DNA of 64,000 bases from Ceratodon purpureus (Eukaryota > Streptophyta > Bryopsida > Pseudoditrichales > Ditrichaceae), in NCBI GenBank assembly GCA_014871385.1, contig CM026425.1, positions 12,267,152 through 12,331,151 on the forward strand. The letters are read 5' to 3'. The notes under the pieces were generated by a model. The model saw only the letters and a list, made by a program, of their open reading frames with translations, was not told where the DNA came from and did not search any database. Of this stretch, positions 11,401 to 19,950 are shown piece by piece; within the stretch, counting starts at the first letter, position 1, and every line of letters begins with the position of its first letter. Position numbers and translations under genes: made by a program.

Positions 11401-11998
11401 CTAAGGCACGTAAAACTTCCGAGCTGGTTTTGAGTTTTCTAAACTTGTGCAAAAAACTTCGCTCCATGTCTTCCCAGGTGGCCTGGGAGTGTTCTGTTTC
11501 AAAATCAATATACCAATTGATGTGGTTGCCCTGGAGTGTGGCACCAAAAATGTTCTGTAAGTCCTCGGTATTGGTCACACCATTTGTCCTTGCAATAACT
11601 TTGAATCGTCTGATGTGCCAATCCGGATCCCCAGACTCATCAAACACAGGGTAGGAAATTTTAGGGAACTTGGTATGTTTGTTCATGTCAGCCTGGCTGG
11701 GTATCGTGGCAGCCGTGTGATTTTCATGAGGGAGCGTGGTAGACCGTATTGCCTCAGGGATGGCTGCCGAGGCTTGAGGCATTGCGTTTAAAGCTTCCTG
11801 GGTTCTACTGTCCTGTAATGTCAGGTATTGAGCGTTGAGTAGTTCTAGTTTGGTGTTGGTAGCCTCATTCTTGGCTACCAAGTCAGTCATCTGCTGTTTC
11901 ATCCATAATAGGAATTCCTTGGTAGATTCGGGGTCGTCTTGGTTGGCAGCTTCTTCTGCCTCATTTATGCGCTCCAATGGGAGCTTCCTGGGAGGCAT
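8375..11998 (-). CDS. Gypsy ORF1: gag-protease-reverse transcriptase-RNase H
   Basis: The ORF is 1207 residues and starts at the first ATG after the primer-binding site. Gag occupies about 1-300 (coiled coil, then the capsid block [14 protein letters not shown]). CCHC zinc knuckle [14 protein letters not shown] lies near 347. The aspartic protease motif [13 protein letters not shown] lies near 533; DGG in place of DTG is usual for plant gypsy elements. Reverse transcriptase has [10 protein letters not shown] near 895 and the catalytic YLDDG near 954, with Gly-Thr-Val after the aspartates. RNase H begins with HTDAS near 1104 and reaches LLEYDFEV. There the frame ends at a stop, just before the place where related elements have the end of RNase H and the linker to integrase. 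Roughly 30 or more residues seem missing at the junction with ORF2. Confidence 0.93.
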   Translation of the reverse strand: MPPRKLPLERINEAEEAANQDDPESTKEFLLWMKQQMTDLVAKNEATNTKLELLNAQYLTLQDSRTQEALNAMPQASAAIPEAIRSTTLPHENHTAATIPSQADMNKHTKFPKISYPVFDESGDPDWHIRRFKVIARTNGVTNTEDLQNIFGATLQGNHINWYIDFETEHSQATWEDMERSFLHKFRKLKTSSEVLRALGSITQEKNELVDKFYDRFKQLADKLDQRPEEDYLCEWFKKGLLPWIQQGIVIRGVKTLQDILTAANDISRELGALNKTQAPLLPLPSLRTENRPPLAPCSSCGKIHGGRCWYAGNSSRPEDTRRPRSTTAAMYPEEINVDAFQPGRNDACWECGSLHHRRGQCPQLRQRWAQYRTPAENPGTMDNQKTPGAPRRGGVTLTEVHGAETNVSTISTAVVTTRSKATPDEHVVEPRKPFSENHWERLHQIRKDLQEGLETSNQGSYMQKILDDTNVTITLSKLIKLSPELQKYLQQAATPAETNDPEVIEVNATTLDPDAAVIHLQLGDHELTNVLVDGGSGVNVMSNHLRKHLGLPSPKIAQFILRMANDAPVTPLGILSTVAITTHGVSTPATFVIIDMPDSSNFPVILGRPWLRDMNAVHDWSRNQIRIQRQGKTVIIPVDSCITRARANQIRHKAGTNWVEGLSPKQEAMVFQANPDLIPLAEIHLASMIADQEKMDIPPHFSQELQETVTIQASPASKTLQKEVITGWTHGAKDKIELVNLGTLNSPKYIKINADAPDQVKRVAIELFHEYQDIFAWGHEDLKGIPRTLAEHTIDLVPNASPVQQRRYRMNPNYAERVKTELDKLLKAKFISPVDSAPWLSPMVIIPKKNGTLRICVDFRKLNAATKKDHYPLPYMEEIIDEVAGHEMYSFLDCFSGYYQVAMAEQDKNKTAFSTEWGPYQFERMPFGAKNAPMTFQRVMELIFRPYLKRFFRIYLDDGTVYGLMKDHVAQLRQIFQACRANGVSLNADKCMFLFFAGVILGYIVCKYGKLPDPEKIKDILDITPPTDQKGVQRLLGLSQFNRIYIEKLAHITALITALNHAKYKYPQDWTPEAQAALEKIKLAYSNAPILIAPDWTKPFHVHTDASNIAVGVMLAQNITGKYDQPVAYASRLLNQAERNYSTTEREALAMIYAVKKFRHYLLGNKFRFMVDHHSLSYLVNQPLVTGRVARWIMILLEYDFEVYVQ

Positions 11999-12043
11999 GG
12001 TGATTCTTCAGGGAAAGCTTTTAGAGTATCTTCAGCATTCCAT

Positions 12044-12063
12044 CCCCAGCATGGTCGCCAAAA
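12044..12063 (-). promoter_or_regulatory. Gypsy primer-binding site
   Basis: Directly inside the 5' LTR the minus strand reads ttttggcgaccatgctgggg. Position and the TTGGCGAC core fit a tRNA primer-binding site. I do not assign the tRNA. Confidence 0.6.
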
Positions 12064-12739
12064 TGTTAGCCCGGGTATAACATGGAGATGCCTAGAAGAC
12101 ACAGAGGCGGGTAAGGGGGTAGTGAGTTAGAGAGTGAGGCAGATATACAGGAGGGACTAGTCATGAGTCACGGTTATAGGGTGCAGGCTGTCCCAACGGA
12201 CTGACTTGGGTGGTTGGCCAGAAATGACTACCGTGGGAAGTCCAAGGAAACGGGGCAGCGAGGCAGGGAGAGGGGGAGCTGATGGACGTATGGGCTTCCA
12301 ATAAGGGGGAAACCCCTGACTACTTATTCATGGAACCCCAAGGAGGCCCTAGTACAGGCGCAGCAGAAAGTGACAAGAAAGAATTACACAGACTAGATCA
12401 ACCAGATGGGTTAGGGTTAAGGGAACAGCACATACAAGGCACACCAAGCATATATATGAGAAGACAAAGGGAGTGAAGGTGAGCAAGCCGAGTATAGCAA
12501 AGGGTAGAGGGTCTGATAGATTGGCAGCGCCAAGAATTCCAAGAGTTCCTGGTCTCCTGATACAAAAGTGGCGGCCCAGCCGCGAGACAGAGACTCGACT
12601 CTACTAAGGCAAAATGAAGAGTATGTGTTCCTACCAAGCTACCCTGTTTATACTTGCTATTTTCCTAGTTTCTCTGCCCTAACTGATAGTTCGCACCGTT
12701 CGTGGCTCTCCTGGCTTCCATGGGTCGGGCCAGGTAACA
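12064..12739 (-). repeat. Gypsy 5' LTR (minus-strand element)
   Basis: This is the partner of 3659-4334. On the minus strand it has a TATA-like tcatatatatgc at about 12447-12459, a plausible core promoter for the element. Confidence 0.96.
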
Positions 12740-12837
12740 GTTTTGCAAACCAGGCCAACCTGGTATCAAAAACCAGTGCACGTACCCTTTTGGAGACCAG
12801 GGTGCGAGACACATACCAGTGCAACACTGGTCGAAAC

Positions 12838-14090
12838 CCTATAATAGAAGCAAATCATGTTGCTTCAGAAAATGAAATAAAACTGTAGCACAGGCGCTAT
12901 GGTCATTTGCATTACAAAGGCTTAAATCATCTGTCTAGAAAACATAGAGTTAAGGGATTACCAGATATAGGAGTCGTGTCCGAAGTATGTGCTGAGTGTC
13001 TCGCAGATAGACAACATAGAGCTCCATTCCCTGCCAAGAGCGAGAATAGAGAGAAACATCAGCTTGAGTTAGTACACTCTGACCTGGTAGGATCGTTGCC
13101 CAAACCATCACTACACGGATCAAGATACATTTGTGTGTTCACGGACAATTACTCTAGAAAAGTTGGGTATATTTTCTGAGAGCTAAAGGCGAAGCATTTG
13201 AGAAATTCAAATTGTTTAGAGAACTAGCAGAGAAGGAAATTGGAAGAGAACTCAAAATGTTGAGGATAGACAAAGGTGGAGAGTTTCTGTCAAGTGAGTT
13301 CAATCACTATTGCGAAGACAATGGCATCAAGAGACAATTGACTCAAGCACACACTCCACAACAAAACGAAGTGGTAGAAAGAAGAAATAGAATGCTAATG
13401 GACAGATCGAGAAGCATGGTGGCAAGTTGCGGCTTACCTTCATTTCTGTGGACGGGGGTAGTCGATACCGCAAATCACCTTATCAAGAGGGGGCCTACAA
13501 AGGCGAATCATGGGAAGACGCCAGAGCAACTCTACTCCAACAAAATACCAGACGTAAGCAACCTCCGAACTTTTGGATGCGTCTGCTATGTCCATGTGTC
13601 TAGTGAAAACAGACAAAAACTAGATCTCAAAACATAGATGGGATAATTTGTTGGCTACGATGAAGTCAGTATGGTATACAAAATATATATACCAGAAGAG
13701 AGAAAAATTAGACTGAGTAGGGACGTCATTTTTGATGAAGGTAAAATAGGATACCACTACCTAAAACAACTTCTACCAATTGGGGAAGAGGTTGTTTCTC
13801 TCGGACGCACCTTCTTTAGCTCAGCTATAGATGGTGAGGGAATCATACCTGAGCAGCAGACTACAGGTGAAGAAGCTCTAGCTGGAACAGAGGACGCAAA
13901 TGAGCAACAAATTGATGCTGACCTACCTCCGACAGCAGAAGAAGTCATTTGCCTTGAAATTGGGATTCCGGAAGAGGCTGAAATCCCAATTCGTGTCTAC
14001 AGACAACGAAGAAGGGAACTAGAAGGAGAGGAGGCTCAATCTGAAGAAAGGCCTATACAAAGACAAAGGTCGAACCATGAGTTTAGAAAT
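12838..14090 (+). pseudogene. Copia integrase, with stops and frameshifts
   Basis: The pre-integrase block HRRYGHLHYKGLNHL (from 12891) is preceded by an amber stop exactly where copia elements have Trp. Integrase follows: a zinc-binding remnant (CAECLADRQ), core motif ELVHSDLVG with the first Asp, SRYICVFTDNYSR, then a frameshift near 13179. The second Asp lies in RIDKGGEFLSSEF and the Glu in NEVVERRNRMLMDRSR (13212-13400). The C-terminal part includes LRTFGCVCYVHV and, after a stop at 13635, VGYDEVSMVYKIYIPEERKI and an acidic linker towards reverse transcriptase. Catalytic residues survive but the frame does not. Confidence 0.88.
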
Positions 14091-14440
14091 TTCCGTGAGG
14101 GAGAAGGAAGAAGATACGTATCTTCTTCCTTCTTGAGAAAACTTTGCGCCCAGTTTACCGTCCGTCAAAACGAGGATGTTGCTGACGTGGCTCTTTTGCG
14201 TCGACGAGGACGTCCTCTGCCATGTCTCCGTAGACGCGGACGTTAATGCAGACGTCTTCACGTTTTTAGGCTAGCATGCCAGTGTCTAACGATGATTAAC
14301 CCAGTTTATCTCAAAAAACTAGTCAACGTCCAGACGTTACCCAAGACATGAATGACAAACACAGAGACATGACAAAAACATAACGATGTTTTTCGAGAGC
14401 GTCACCTAAAACGCGGGATTCTTATAGTATACCCTAATCG
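14091..14440. other. Atypical segment in the copia integrase-RT linker
   Basis: Between an arginine-rich linker (to about 14090) and the start of the RT domain (REKRPSTAVRDY, from about 14434) lies sequence unlike copia coding DNA. It has a perfect 32-bp palindrome at 14102-14133, many ACGT/GACG words and several stops. It may be a small insertion, but I found no convincing terminal repeats or target duplication. A fast-evolving linker is the alternative. Confidence 0.4.
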
Positions 14441-15338
14441 AGAAAAGAGACCATCAACAGCAGTGCGAGACTACATGGTGATGTCTCTTGAAATGGAGAT
14501 TCACAATGAACCAAGAACCTACACAGAAGCAGTGAAGACAAAAGAATGGCGAGAGGCAATAGAGTCAGAAGTGGACTCAATAAGAAGAAAGCAGACTTGG
14601 CAAGCAACAGAATTACATGTAGGGATAAGAACGATTACCACGAAGTGGATCTTCAAAGAAAAGAGGGATTCTGAAGGGAAGATCCAGAAGCACAAAGCCA
14701 GGTTAGTAGCAAGAGGCTTTGAACAAATAGAAGGGGAGGACTTCTTTGAAACATTTGCACTTATCGTTCGTTGGAGTACGATAAGAACTGTATTGGCAAT
14801 AGTAGCCAGGAAGAGATGGAACTTAAGACAATTTGATGTGAGAACGGCATTTTTAAACGGGGTATTGGAAGATGAAGTATACATGGAGATACCCGAGGGT
14901 TTCAAAGGGCCGGATACAATAGGAAAGGTGGCAAAATTGAAGCGAGCCTTATATGGGCTCAAGCAGGCACCAAGACTATGGAATGAACGAATTGATAAAT
15001 TCCTCGTTGAAGAGCTGGGACTCAGCAAAAGTGTAGCAGATTCCAACCTGTACTACTCAATAAAAAATGGTAAGTACACAGTTATCTTGTTGTACATAGA
15101 TGACTTAATAGTGGCCGGTGACAATGGAGAAGAAATGGACAAGGTAGAAGACAGACTTATAGAAGGATTCAAACTGACCAAAATGGGAAAACCAAGTGTA
15201 TTTCAGAGAGCTGAATTGGTCTATGACAGGGATGGAATATGGATCGACCAACGAAGATATATTCGAGAGATTTTGAAGCGGTATGGAATAGAAAACTGTA
15301 ATCCCTTGAAAGTTCCAATGAGTACAAGCATTTTCTGA
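14434..15338 (+). pseudogene. Copia reverse transcriptase
   Basis: The long open stretch (292 residues from 14463) has the typical copia RT: EWREAIESEVDSIRR, TKWIFKEKRDSEGKI, HKARLVARGFEQIEG, FDVRTAFLNG, KLKRALYGLKQAPRLWN and the catalytic YIDDLIVAG near 15094-15120. It would copy element RNA into cDNA. It runs into a stop at 15336 and continues in another frame into RNase H, so it is no longer part of an intact polyprotein. Confidence 0.92.
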
Positions 15339-16020
15339 GAAAGGAAATGGAGACGAAACCAGCTGATGCTTTCCTCTTCAAATCCATATGTGGATCACTT
15401 ATCTATGTGTGCAACACCAGGTTTGAAATCAGCTACTCTGCAAGCTGTATAAGCAAGTTTGCAAACTCACCACAAGAAGCTCACATGACGGCACTCAAAA
15501 ACATTCTATGATACCTCAAGGCCCTCGATGGATCTAGTACTATTTTATCCTTACGGGGATGATCAACCTTTGATAAGCTTCGCAGATGCAGATTTTGGAG
15601 GATCAAGGACACTAGAAGATCAACATCAGGCATAATTCACAAACTTGGGGAAGCAGCAATAGACTGGAGGAGTAAAAGACAACCAAACGTAGCACTTTGG
15701 ACAACAGAGGCAAAATACATAGTTCTCTGCGAAGCTAGGAGAAATATTGTTTACATGAGAAGATTGCTATTTGAGTTACGGGTAATTGAAGAAGGACCCA
15801 CGCCAGTGCTATGTGACAACCAGTCAAGCATTAGGTTAGTGAACAACCATGTGCTACATGAGAAGACAAAACATGTCGAAATATATTACAAATTTGTACG
15901 AGAGAAATCACCCGAAGGAGTAATCAATGTGAGTTACATACCCACTTCTATTCAACAGGCAGATATTTTTACAAAGTGGCTTACGGCTTACAGACATGCT
16001 TGCATGAGAGAGGAAGCACG
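15339..16020 (+). pseudogene. Copia RNase H
   Basis: After the frameshift, fragments match the copia RNase H: a segment with FADADFGG (about 15580, normally YSDADWAG), [42 protein letters not shown] and [12 protein letters not shown], ending ADIFTKWL near 15960-15985. Several stops interrupt it up to 15740; from 15755 the frame stays open to 16192. Confidence 0.85.
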
Positions 16021-16073
16021 CCTCTTACAATTACCTACGACCCTAAAACCTGAAGGAGCTAAAAGGAGCAGAG

Positions 16074-16666
16074 TTAATGTGGTGAGGGCGAACAAAGACC
16101 CAAGAAATCCTCAGCTTCAGCAAGCGTGCGGAAACTCTTGTGCTCGGCCCCTCGAAAACCATCAACCTGAACTTTACAATCATGCCAGCTGAGGTACAAA
16201 CCAGGACGATAACCTCTCCTAACTGCGTAAAATTTTTGTGACCTAGTAGCACCCACAGGAGGGGAACGAGCAACAACCGGAGCATGATGGCCCTTGGGCA
16301 CTTGAAAGATAGTCAACTCATGCACATTCGGAGCATCCACGAAATAGTCTTCATCGTCGCTAATTTTGGATTGATCTGGAGTCTCAAGTGATTCCATCAC
16401 AAGGGAGACAATACAACGCAATACTACACCGCATCCACGCCAAATTGCTTCAATAATAAGCTAGAGACCAATCAGGAAGACCTCCAACTGTGCATAAACG
16501 AAATCAAGTCAATTAGGTCAAAACAGGAAATTAGGTTGAGCTCTAGTGTTTGAACTACTACTTAGATTGAGAGAGTGCGGGAATGAAACTGACTTACAGT
16601 AGAGAGATCATTGACTTGTGCTCGAAGAGAATCGAATGCACGCGCTGGACGTCGATTCCGAGACAT
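16074..16666 (-). pseudogene. Antisense two-exon reading frame with RNase H1 hybrid-binding domain, inside the copia 3' region
   Basis: On the strand opposite to the copia genes, an ATG at 16666 lies 33 bp inside the 3' LTR. It starts a 69-nt exon (16598-16666, MSRNRRPARAFDSLRAQV...) ending at a GTAAGT donor. A 110-bp intron (16488-16597) ends in GCACAG. Exon 2 (16487-16074) continues in frame, with one amber codon at 16461-16463, through an acidic stretch to [25 protein letters not shown] and [12 protein letters not shown]. These are the landmarks of the RNase H1 N-terminal hybrid-binding domain (also in caulimovirus inclusion-body proteins), which grips RNA/DNA hybrids. No RNase H catalytic domain follows. 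It may be a captured host fragment or an element-specific antisense gene. The splice sites are a prediction; the domain call is firm. Confidence 0.7.
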
Positions 16667-16685
16667 TGTGAAATGAGCAAGACTT

Positions 16686-16698
16686 GAGCGAGATGAGG
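16686..16698 (+). promoter_or_regulatory. Copia polypurine tract
   Basis: The purine-rich gagcgagatgagg ends directly before the 3' LTR, the expected place for the plus-strand primer. Confidence 0.6.
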
Positions 16699-16893
16699 TG
16701 TTGGAGTATGACGCTCATTGCCCTTGCTCAATTCATCTCGGACAGATACATTCATCTGTGGAGATTACGTAGATAAGGTGTTTACCCTGACCACACACCG
16801 TTCAGAGATTAGCGGGAACTTTGTAGATAAAAGACTCAACATGATACATTGTAGATCATTGTTTTCTATAATGAAAGACTATTAGAAACAACA
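16699..16893 (+). repeat. Copia 3' LTR
   Basis: This 195-bp partner of 1353-1547 has the same TG...CA ends and is followed by the target duplication caaca (16894-16898). Confidence 0.95.
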
Positions 16894-17250
16894 CAACACG
16901 GCCACACAACTTGCAAGACAACATCGTACCACTACAAGCTCCAGCTTGTCGAGAAGGTTTGGAGGATGGTAAAAAACAAGGTTGTTGTGGCTCCAAACAT
17001 CAATGAGACGAAGTTGAGTCTTTGCAATCTTCTTTTGGACCTCTACGCTTGTATTGAGCCACGCGAGCTCAAAGTGGTATGGAAGCTCAAAGTGGTATGG
17101 AAGGAATTGGTATAAAATTGCAAGGACTATTGGAAAATTTATTTAGAAGAACTAGAGAAAGGTGTTGAGGCGGAGAGCGATGGAGAGGACAATGGCGGAA
17201 GTCATGCAAGCAGTAGTGGAGATAGCACTAGTGATGAGAGTGAAGCATAG
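16894..17250 (+). pseudogene. DDE transposase pseudogene, 3' part
   Basis: This is the continuation of the transposase cut at 1352. The first base completes the His codon and the frame reads GH, then SYHYKLQLVEKVWRMVKN near 16927-16980. That block matches the third catalytic region of IS630/Tc1/mariner-like transposases, where Glu sits in a PIE..W-type motif; here it is VEKVW. One further stop follows LKVVWKELV. The tail is acidic and serine-rich (EESDGED-like, SSGDSTSDESEA) and ends at a TAG at 17248-17250. A short duplication (gctcaaagtggtatggaa, twice near 17070-17100) is visible in it. Confidence 0.7.
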
Positions 17251-17763
17251 AATGTGTAGGAAATAAGCAACAGTAATTGGTTATTTGGAAACTCCCTACA
17301 CTCGCATCCAATCCCTCTTATATTTTAATTTCTGCTTTTCCACATGCTCAGCTTGAGACTTCTGGCGGAGAGAAGCAATAAAATTCACTAGTGGATGTGG
17401 GGGAGTGCATTGAGTGTGAAGTGCATCTTACTATCACGATCTCTATCTTTAAGAAATTTTATGGAAGAAAGGCCTTTCATCTTTAAATGACCTCAACAGA
17501 TGTATCAAGGCCAACTCATCCAATTTCACATATTTAATAAATTCTTTTACAAAGGTAGTATTTGCAAATTGAGAAGCCTTTACAATATAGTGAGTGAATT
17601 TAGAGTATGGGGTGGAATATTGATGATACTTTGCGAATTTGCTAACATCGCCATTTTGAAAAGAGGTTGTCAAAGCTCCAAGAGTTAGTGACAAGGATAG
17701 ACTTCTTGTTACCTCTTTTTTCTATCTTGTAAAATTTGTCATAATTCAGTTGGATACAATATA
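17251..17763. other. Intergenic, probable 3' flank of the outer DNA transposon
   Basis: No gene is visible. It contains the right member of the candidate 10-bp inverted repeat (17419-17428). Small ORFs on both strands between 17449 and 17694 overlap each other and look accidental. Confidence 0.5.
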
Positions 17764-17868
17764 CTTACAATTTTTTCATCTTTTCCCTTATCTAAACTAA
17801 GTATTCAACTAATATAGAATTTAGGATGAACTTAGTTTAGATAAGGGAAAAGAAGAAAAAATTGTAAG
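17764..17868. repeat. Long near-perfect hairpin
   Basis: Two 39-nt arms, cttacaattttttcatcttt... and its complement ending aaaaaattgtaag, differ at one position and are separated by 27 nt. Transcribed from either strand, this would fold into a precursor-like stem. A small MITE is the other explanation; no target duplication is clear. Confidence 0.8.
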
Positions 17869-18950
17869 CCAGCCAGCATGCACTCGATCCTTACCCAAGC
17901 TGTACCGGGCCTCTCCAGCTGCCCAAGTCCTCACGCAACGAATTTTCCTTCAGTTCACTTCAATTTCAGATCTTGTTCTTGTTTTTTTATTTTTTTCCAT
18001 TTTTTTTTTTCCTTGTTTGAAAACGACTGGAAAGGCTTACTCTAACAGTTGAAATTGTAATTTTTTCCATTTTTCGTGACTCATGGAAGTCCATGAAAAT
18101 CCACACTGTATCTCGGTTTTTTTTACCCCCTCACCAATATGATTTTCTTTGAAAATGCTACATATATGATCACATGCTCGTATTTGGTACCTGTGGCATC
18201 TATCTCATGCTTTCAAACAAATTGGACTTGTACAAGTAAAAAACTTTAAAATCTTCAATTTTGGATAAAAGAGTGTTGCATTCTTCTTTGGGTAGGGTCA
18301 AAAAAAATAAAAAAATAGCCCAATTCAAACGTTATAATCTTTCAAATAAAGAGGAATCGACGGTCAAACATTGGTGATATACTCAACAACAATGTTAGTT
18401 GTAAGATCTTACGGTCAAAACCTCCAAAGCTATACTCAAAATTTCTAAAAACCTCTCATTGTAACAAGGGATGGAAAATTGGAGTTTTGAGGTTCCACAT
18501 GTGTTAGGCATTTGGGGGTTAATATTATGGGGAAATTGGAATTACAGGGGGCCAAGAATTGGGAATTTGTGGTGATGTGGTTTTTATTGTTTCTAGCTGT
18601 TTTGTGTTTGATTTTTTATTTTTCTTCCAAGCGTTCTGGCATTTGGTCATTTTATATAGTAATAAAGTTTATTACTTATATTAGAAACAATGAAATTTAT
18701 GGGAAATGAAGCATTATGATTAGCTAACAATTAGTGATTGTCTAATTGGGTTTATGTTGCAGTAGGATTCCTTTGTTGACAACATAATTGTAGCTCAAAA
18801 GAAACAAAATAAAAGCTTAATAGAGTTGAAACACCGAGACATGAATGTAAAAGAATTTCACGGATTGAAAACAAAAAATACAAACACATGAGACCCAATC
18901 AAACAAAAAGATGGGTTACTTATTAATGTGAAAATATCCTTTTTTCATGT
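17869..18950. other. AT-rich intergenic DNA
   Basis: There are homopolymer T and A tracts near 17980-18060 and 18300. The only ORF of note (18512-18709) has no recognisable product. I see no gene. Confidence 0.5.
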
Positions 18951-18959
18951 GAAAAAGCT

Positions 18960-19950
18960 GAGTGATAATGTCTCAATTCATGAAGAAAGAGTGTCTCAAA
19001 TCTTGTATTTATCTTTTATCAAATCTCACATTTATTATTTGAGAGAGGTGTCTCGGATCTAGTTCATTCTATCCACTAATGTGTATGATTTTTTGCTTTG
19101 TGCTCGTTTTCTCACTGTAGTTGTCTGTATTGTAGTCATTCTCCAAGAAGACTTTTGACAACAATATTCAATTCATTGTGAGGACATGAAATCATATGGG
19201 TATTCTTTGTCAAATCTTATATATGTTTCCTCTGAGAAAGTTGTCTCCAACATTTGGTTCATTCTACCCGGCAATTTTTTTGCTTTGGATCCATGAAGTA
19301 ACTGTAGTTGTCAAGAACTTTTGGCGACAACATCCTATTCATTATCAAGATGTGGAACCTGATAGGTATTCTATGTCAAATCTCATGTTTGTTTCCCATG
19401 AGGAAGTTGTCGCAGATCTCTACTTCATTCTGATAGGTATTCTCTGTCAAATCTAATGTTTGTTTCCCATGAGAAAGTTGTAGCAGATCTCTACTTCATT
19501 CTTCATTATGTGTAGCAAACACCTACGGTTAGTTGCTTTGGGCCCATCAAGTGTTAGTAATTATCAAGTGCCTTGGGGATTTTCAAGGTAGACTTTTGGC
19601 GACAAAATCTAGTTCATTATCAAGATGTGAAACTTTACATGTATTCTTTATCAAATTCCATGTCTGTTTTTTAGAGAAAAGTTGTCTCAAATCTTTGGTT
19701 CATTCTACTTTGCAAAAGTGTATCATTGTTTTTTTGAGTTCATCAAGTAGGTGTAATTGTCAAGTATCCTAGTGATTCTCCGGATTGACTTTTGGCGACA
19801 ATGCTTGGACTTCATTATGAGAATGATGAATCTTATTGTTATCTTTTATCAAATCCCTTGTTTGTGCCATACAAAAAGATGTTTCAAATCTCAAGTTTAT
19901 ATTTTTTGAAAATAATGATTCATTTTTTTACTCAATCCATCAAGGTATTG
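18960..19950. repeat. Degenerate tandem array, unit about 165-205 bp
   Basis: The marker acttttggcgacaa (and variants) followed by ttcattatcaagatg recurs at about 19152, 19318, 19592 and 19790. Each time it is followed by ttctttgtcaaatct...gtttcc and a block like agaaagttgtctc. Within one unit a block of about 70 bp (from gataggtattct to ctacttcattct) is itself doubled (about 19362-19500). Units are well diverged, so the array is old. Confidence 0.7.

Larger units (their letters stand above)
3659..12739 (-). mobile_element. Ty3/gypsy LTR retrotransposon, young, nearly full coding capacity
   Basis: Two 676-bp LTRs (3659-4334 and 12064-12739) bound 9081 bp and are flanked by the 5-bp duplication gtttt (3654-3658 and 12740-12744). 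The coding strand is minus. Order: gag, protease, reverse transcriptase and RNase H in one ORF (11998-8375), then integrase with a long C-terminal extension (8400-4771). RT before integrase defines gypsy; the integrase has a GPY/F module and no chromodomain that I can see. I count about seven differences between the LTRs (about 1%), so insertion was recent. Two flaws remain: a disrupted junction between RNase H and integrase, and one in-frame stop before a C-terminal zinc finger. Confidence 0.97.
2965..12829. mobile_element. hAT-like non-autonomous DNA element, split by the gypsy element
   Basis: The ends are the 13-bp inverted repeats cagtgttgcactg (2965-2977) and cagtgcaacactg (12817-12829). 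The 8-bp flanks gtcaaaac (2957-2964) and gtcgaaac (12830-12837) are a target duplication with one mismatch. CAGTG termini and an 8-bp duplication are hallmarks of the hAT superfamily. Leaving out the gypsy element and its duplication, the element is about 779 bp (2965-3658 plus 12745-12829). I see no transposase in it. Further accagtgc copies lie near the right end, like hAT subterminal motifs. Confidence 0.75.
1353..16893 (+). mobile_element. Ty1/copia LTR retrotransposon, decayed, carrying nested insertions
   Basis: The element is bounded by two 195-bp LTRs (1353-1547 and 16699-16893) that begin TG and end CA. The 5-bp target duplication caaca lies at 1348-1352 and 16894-16898. Inside, in order, are a primer-binding site, gag with a CCHC knuckle, protease, integrase, reverse transcriptase and RNase H. 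This PR-IN-RT-RH order defines copia. All coding parts carry stops or frameshifts. By my count the LTRs differ at about 13 of 195 positions, so the insertion is older than the gypsy element inside it. The element contains a hAT-like insertion (2965-12829), which in turn contains the gypsy element (3659-12739). Without these the copia element would be about 5.7 kb. Confidence 0.95.
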
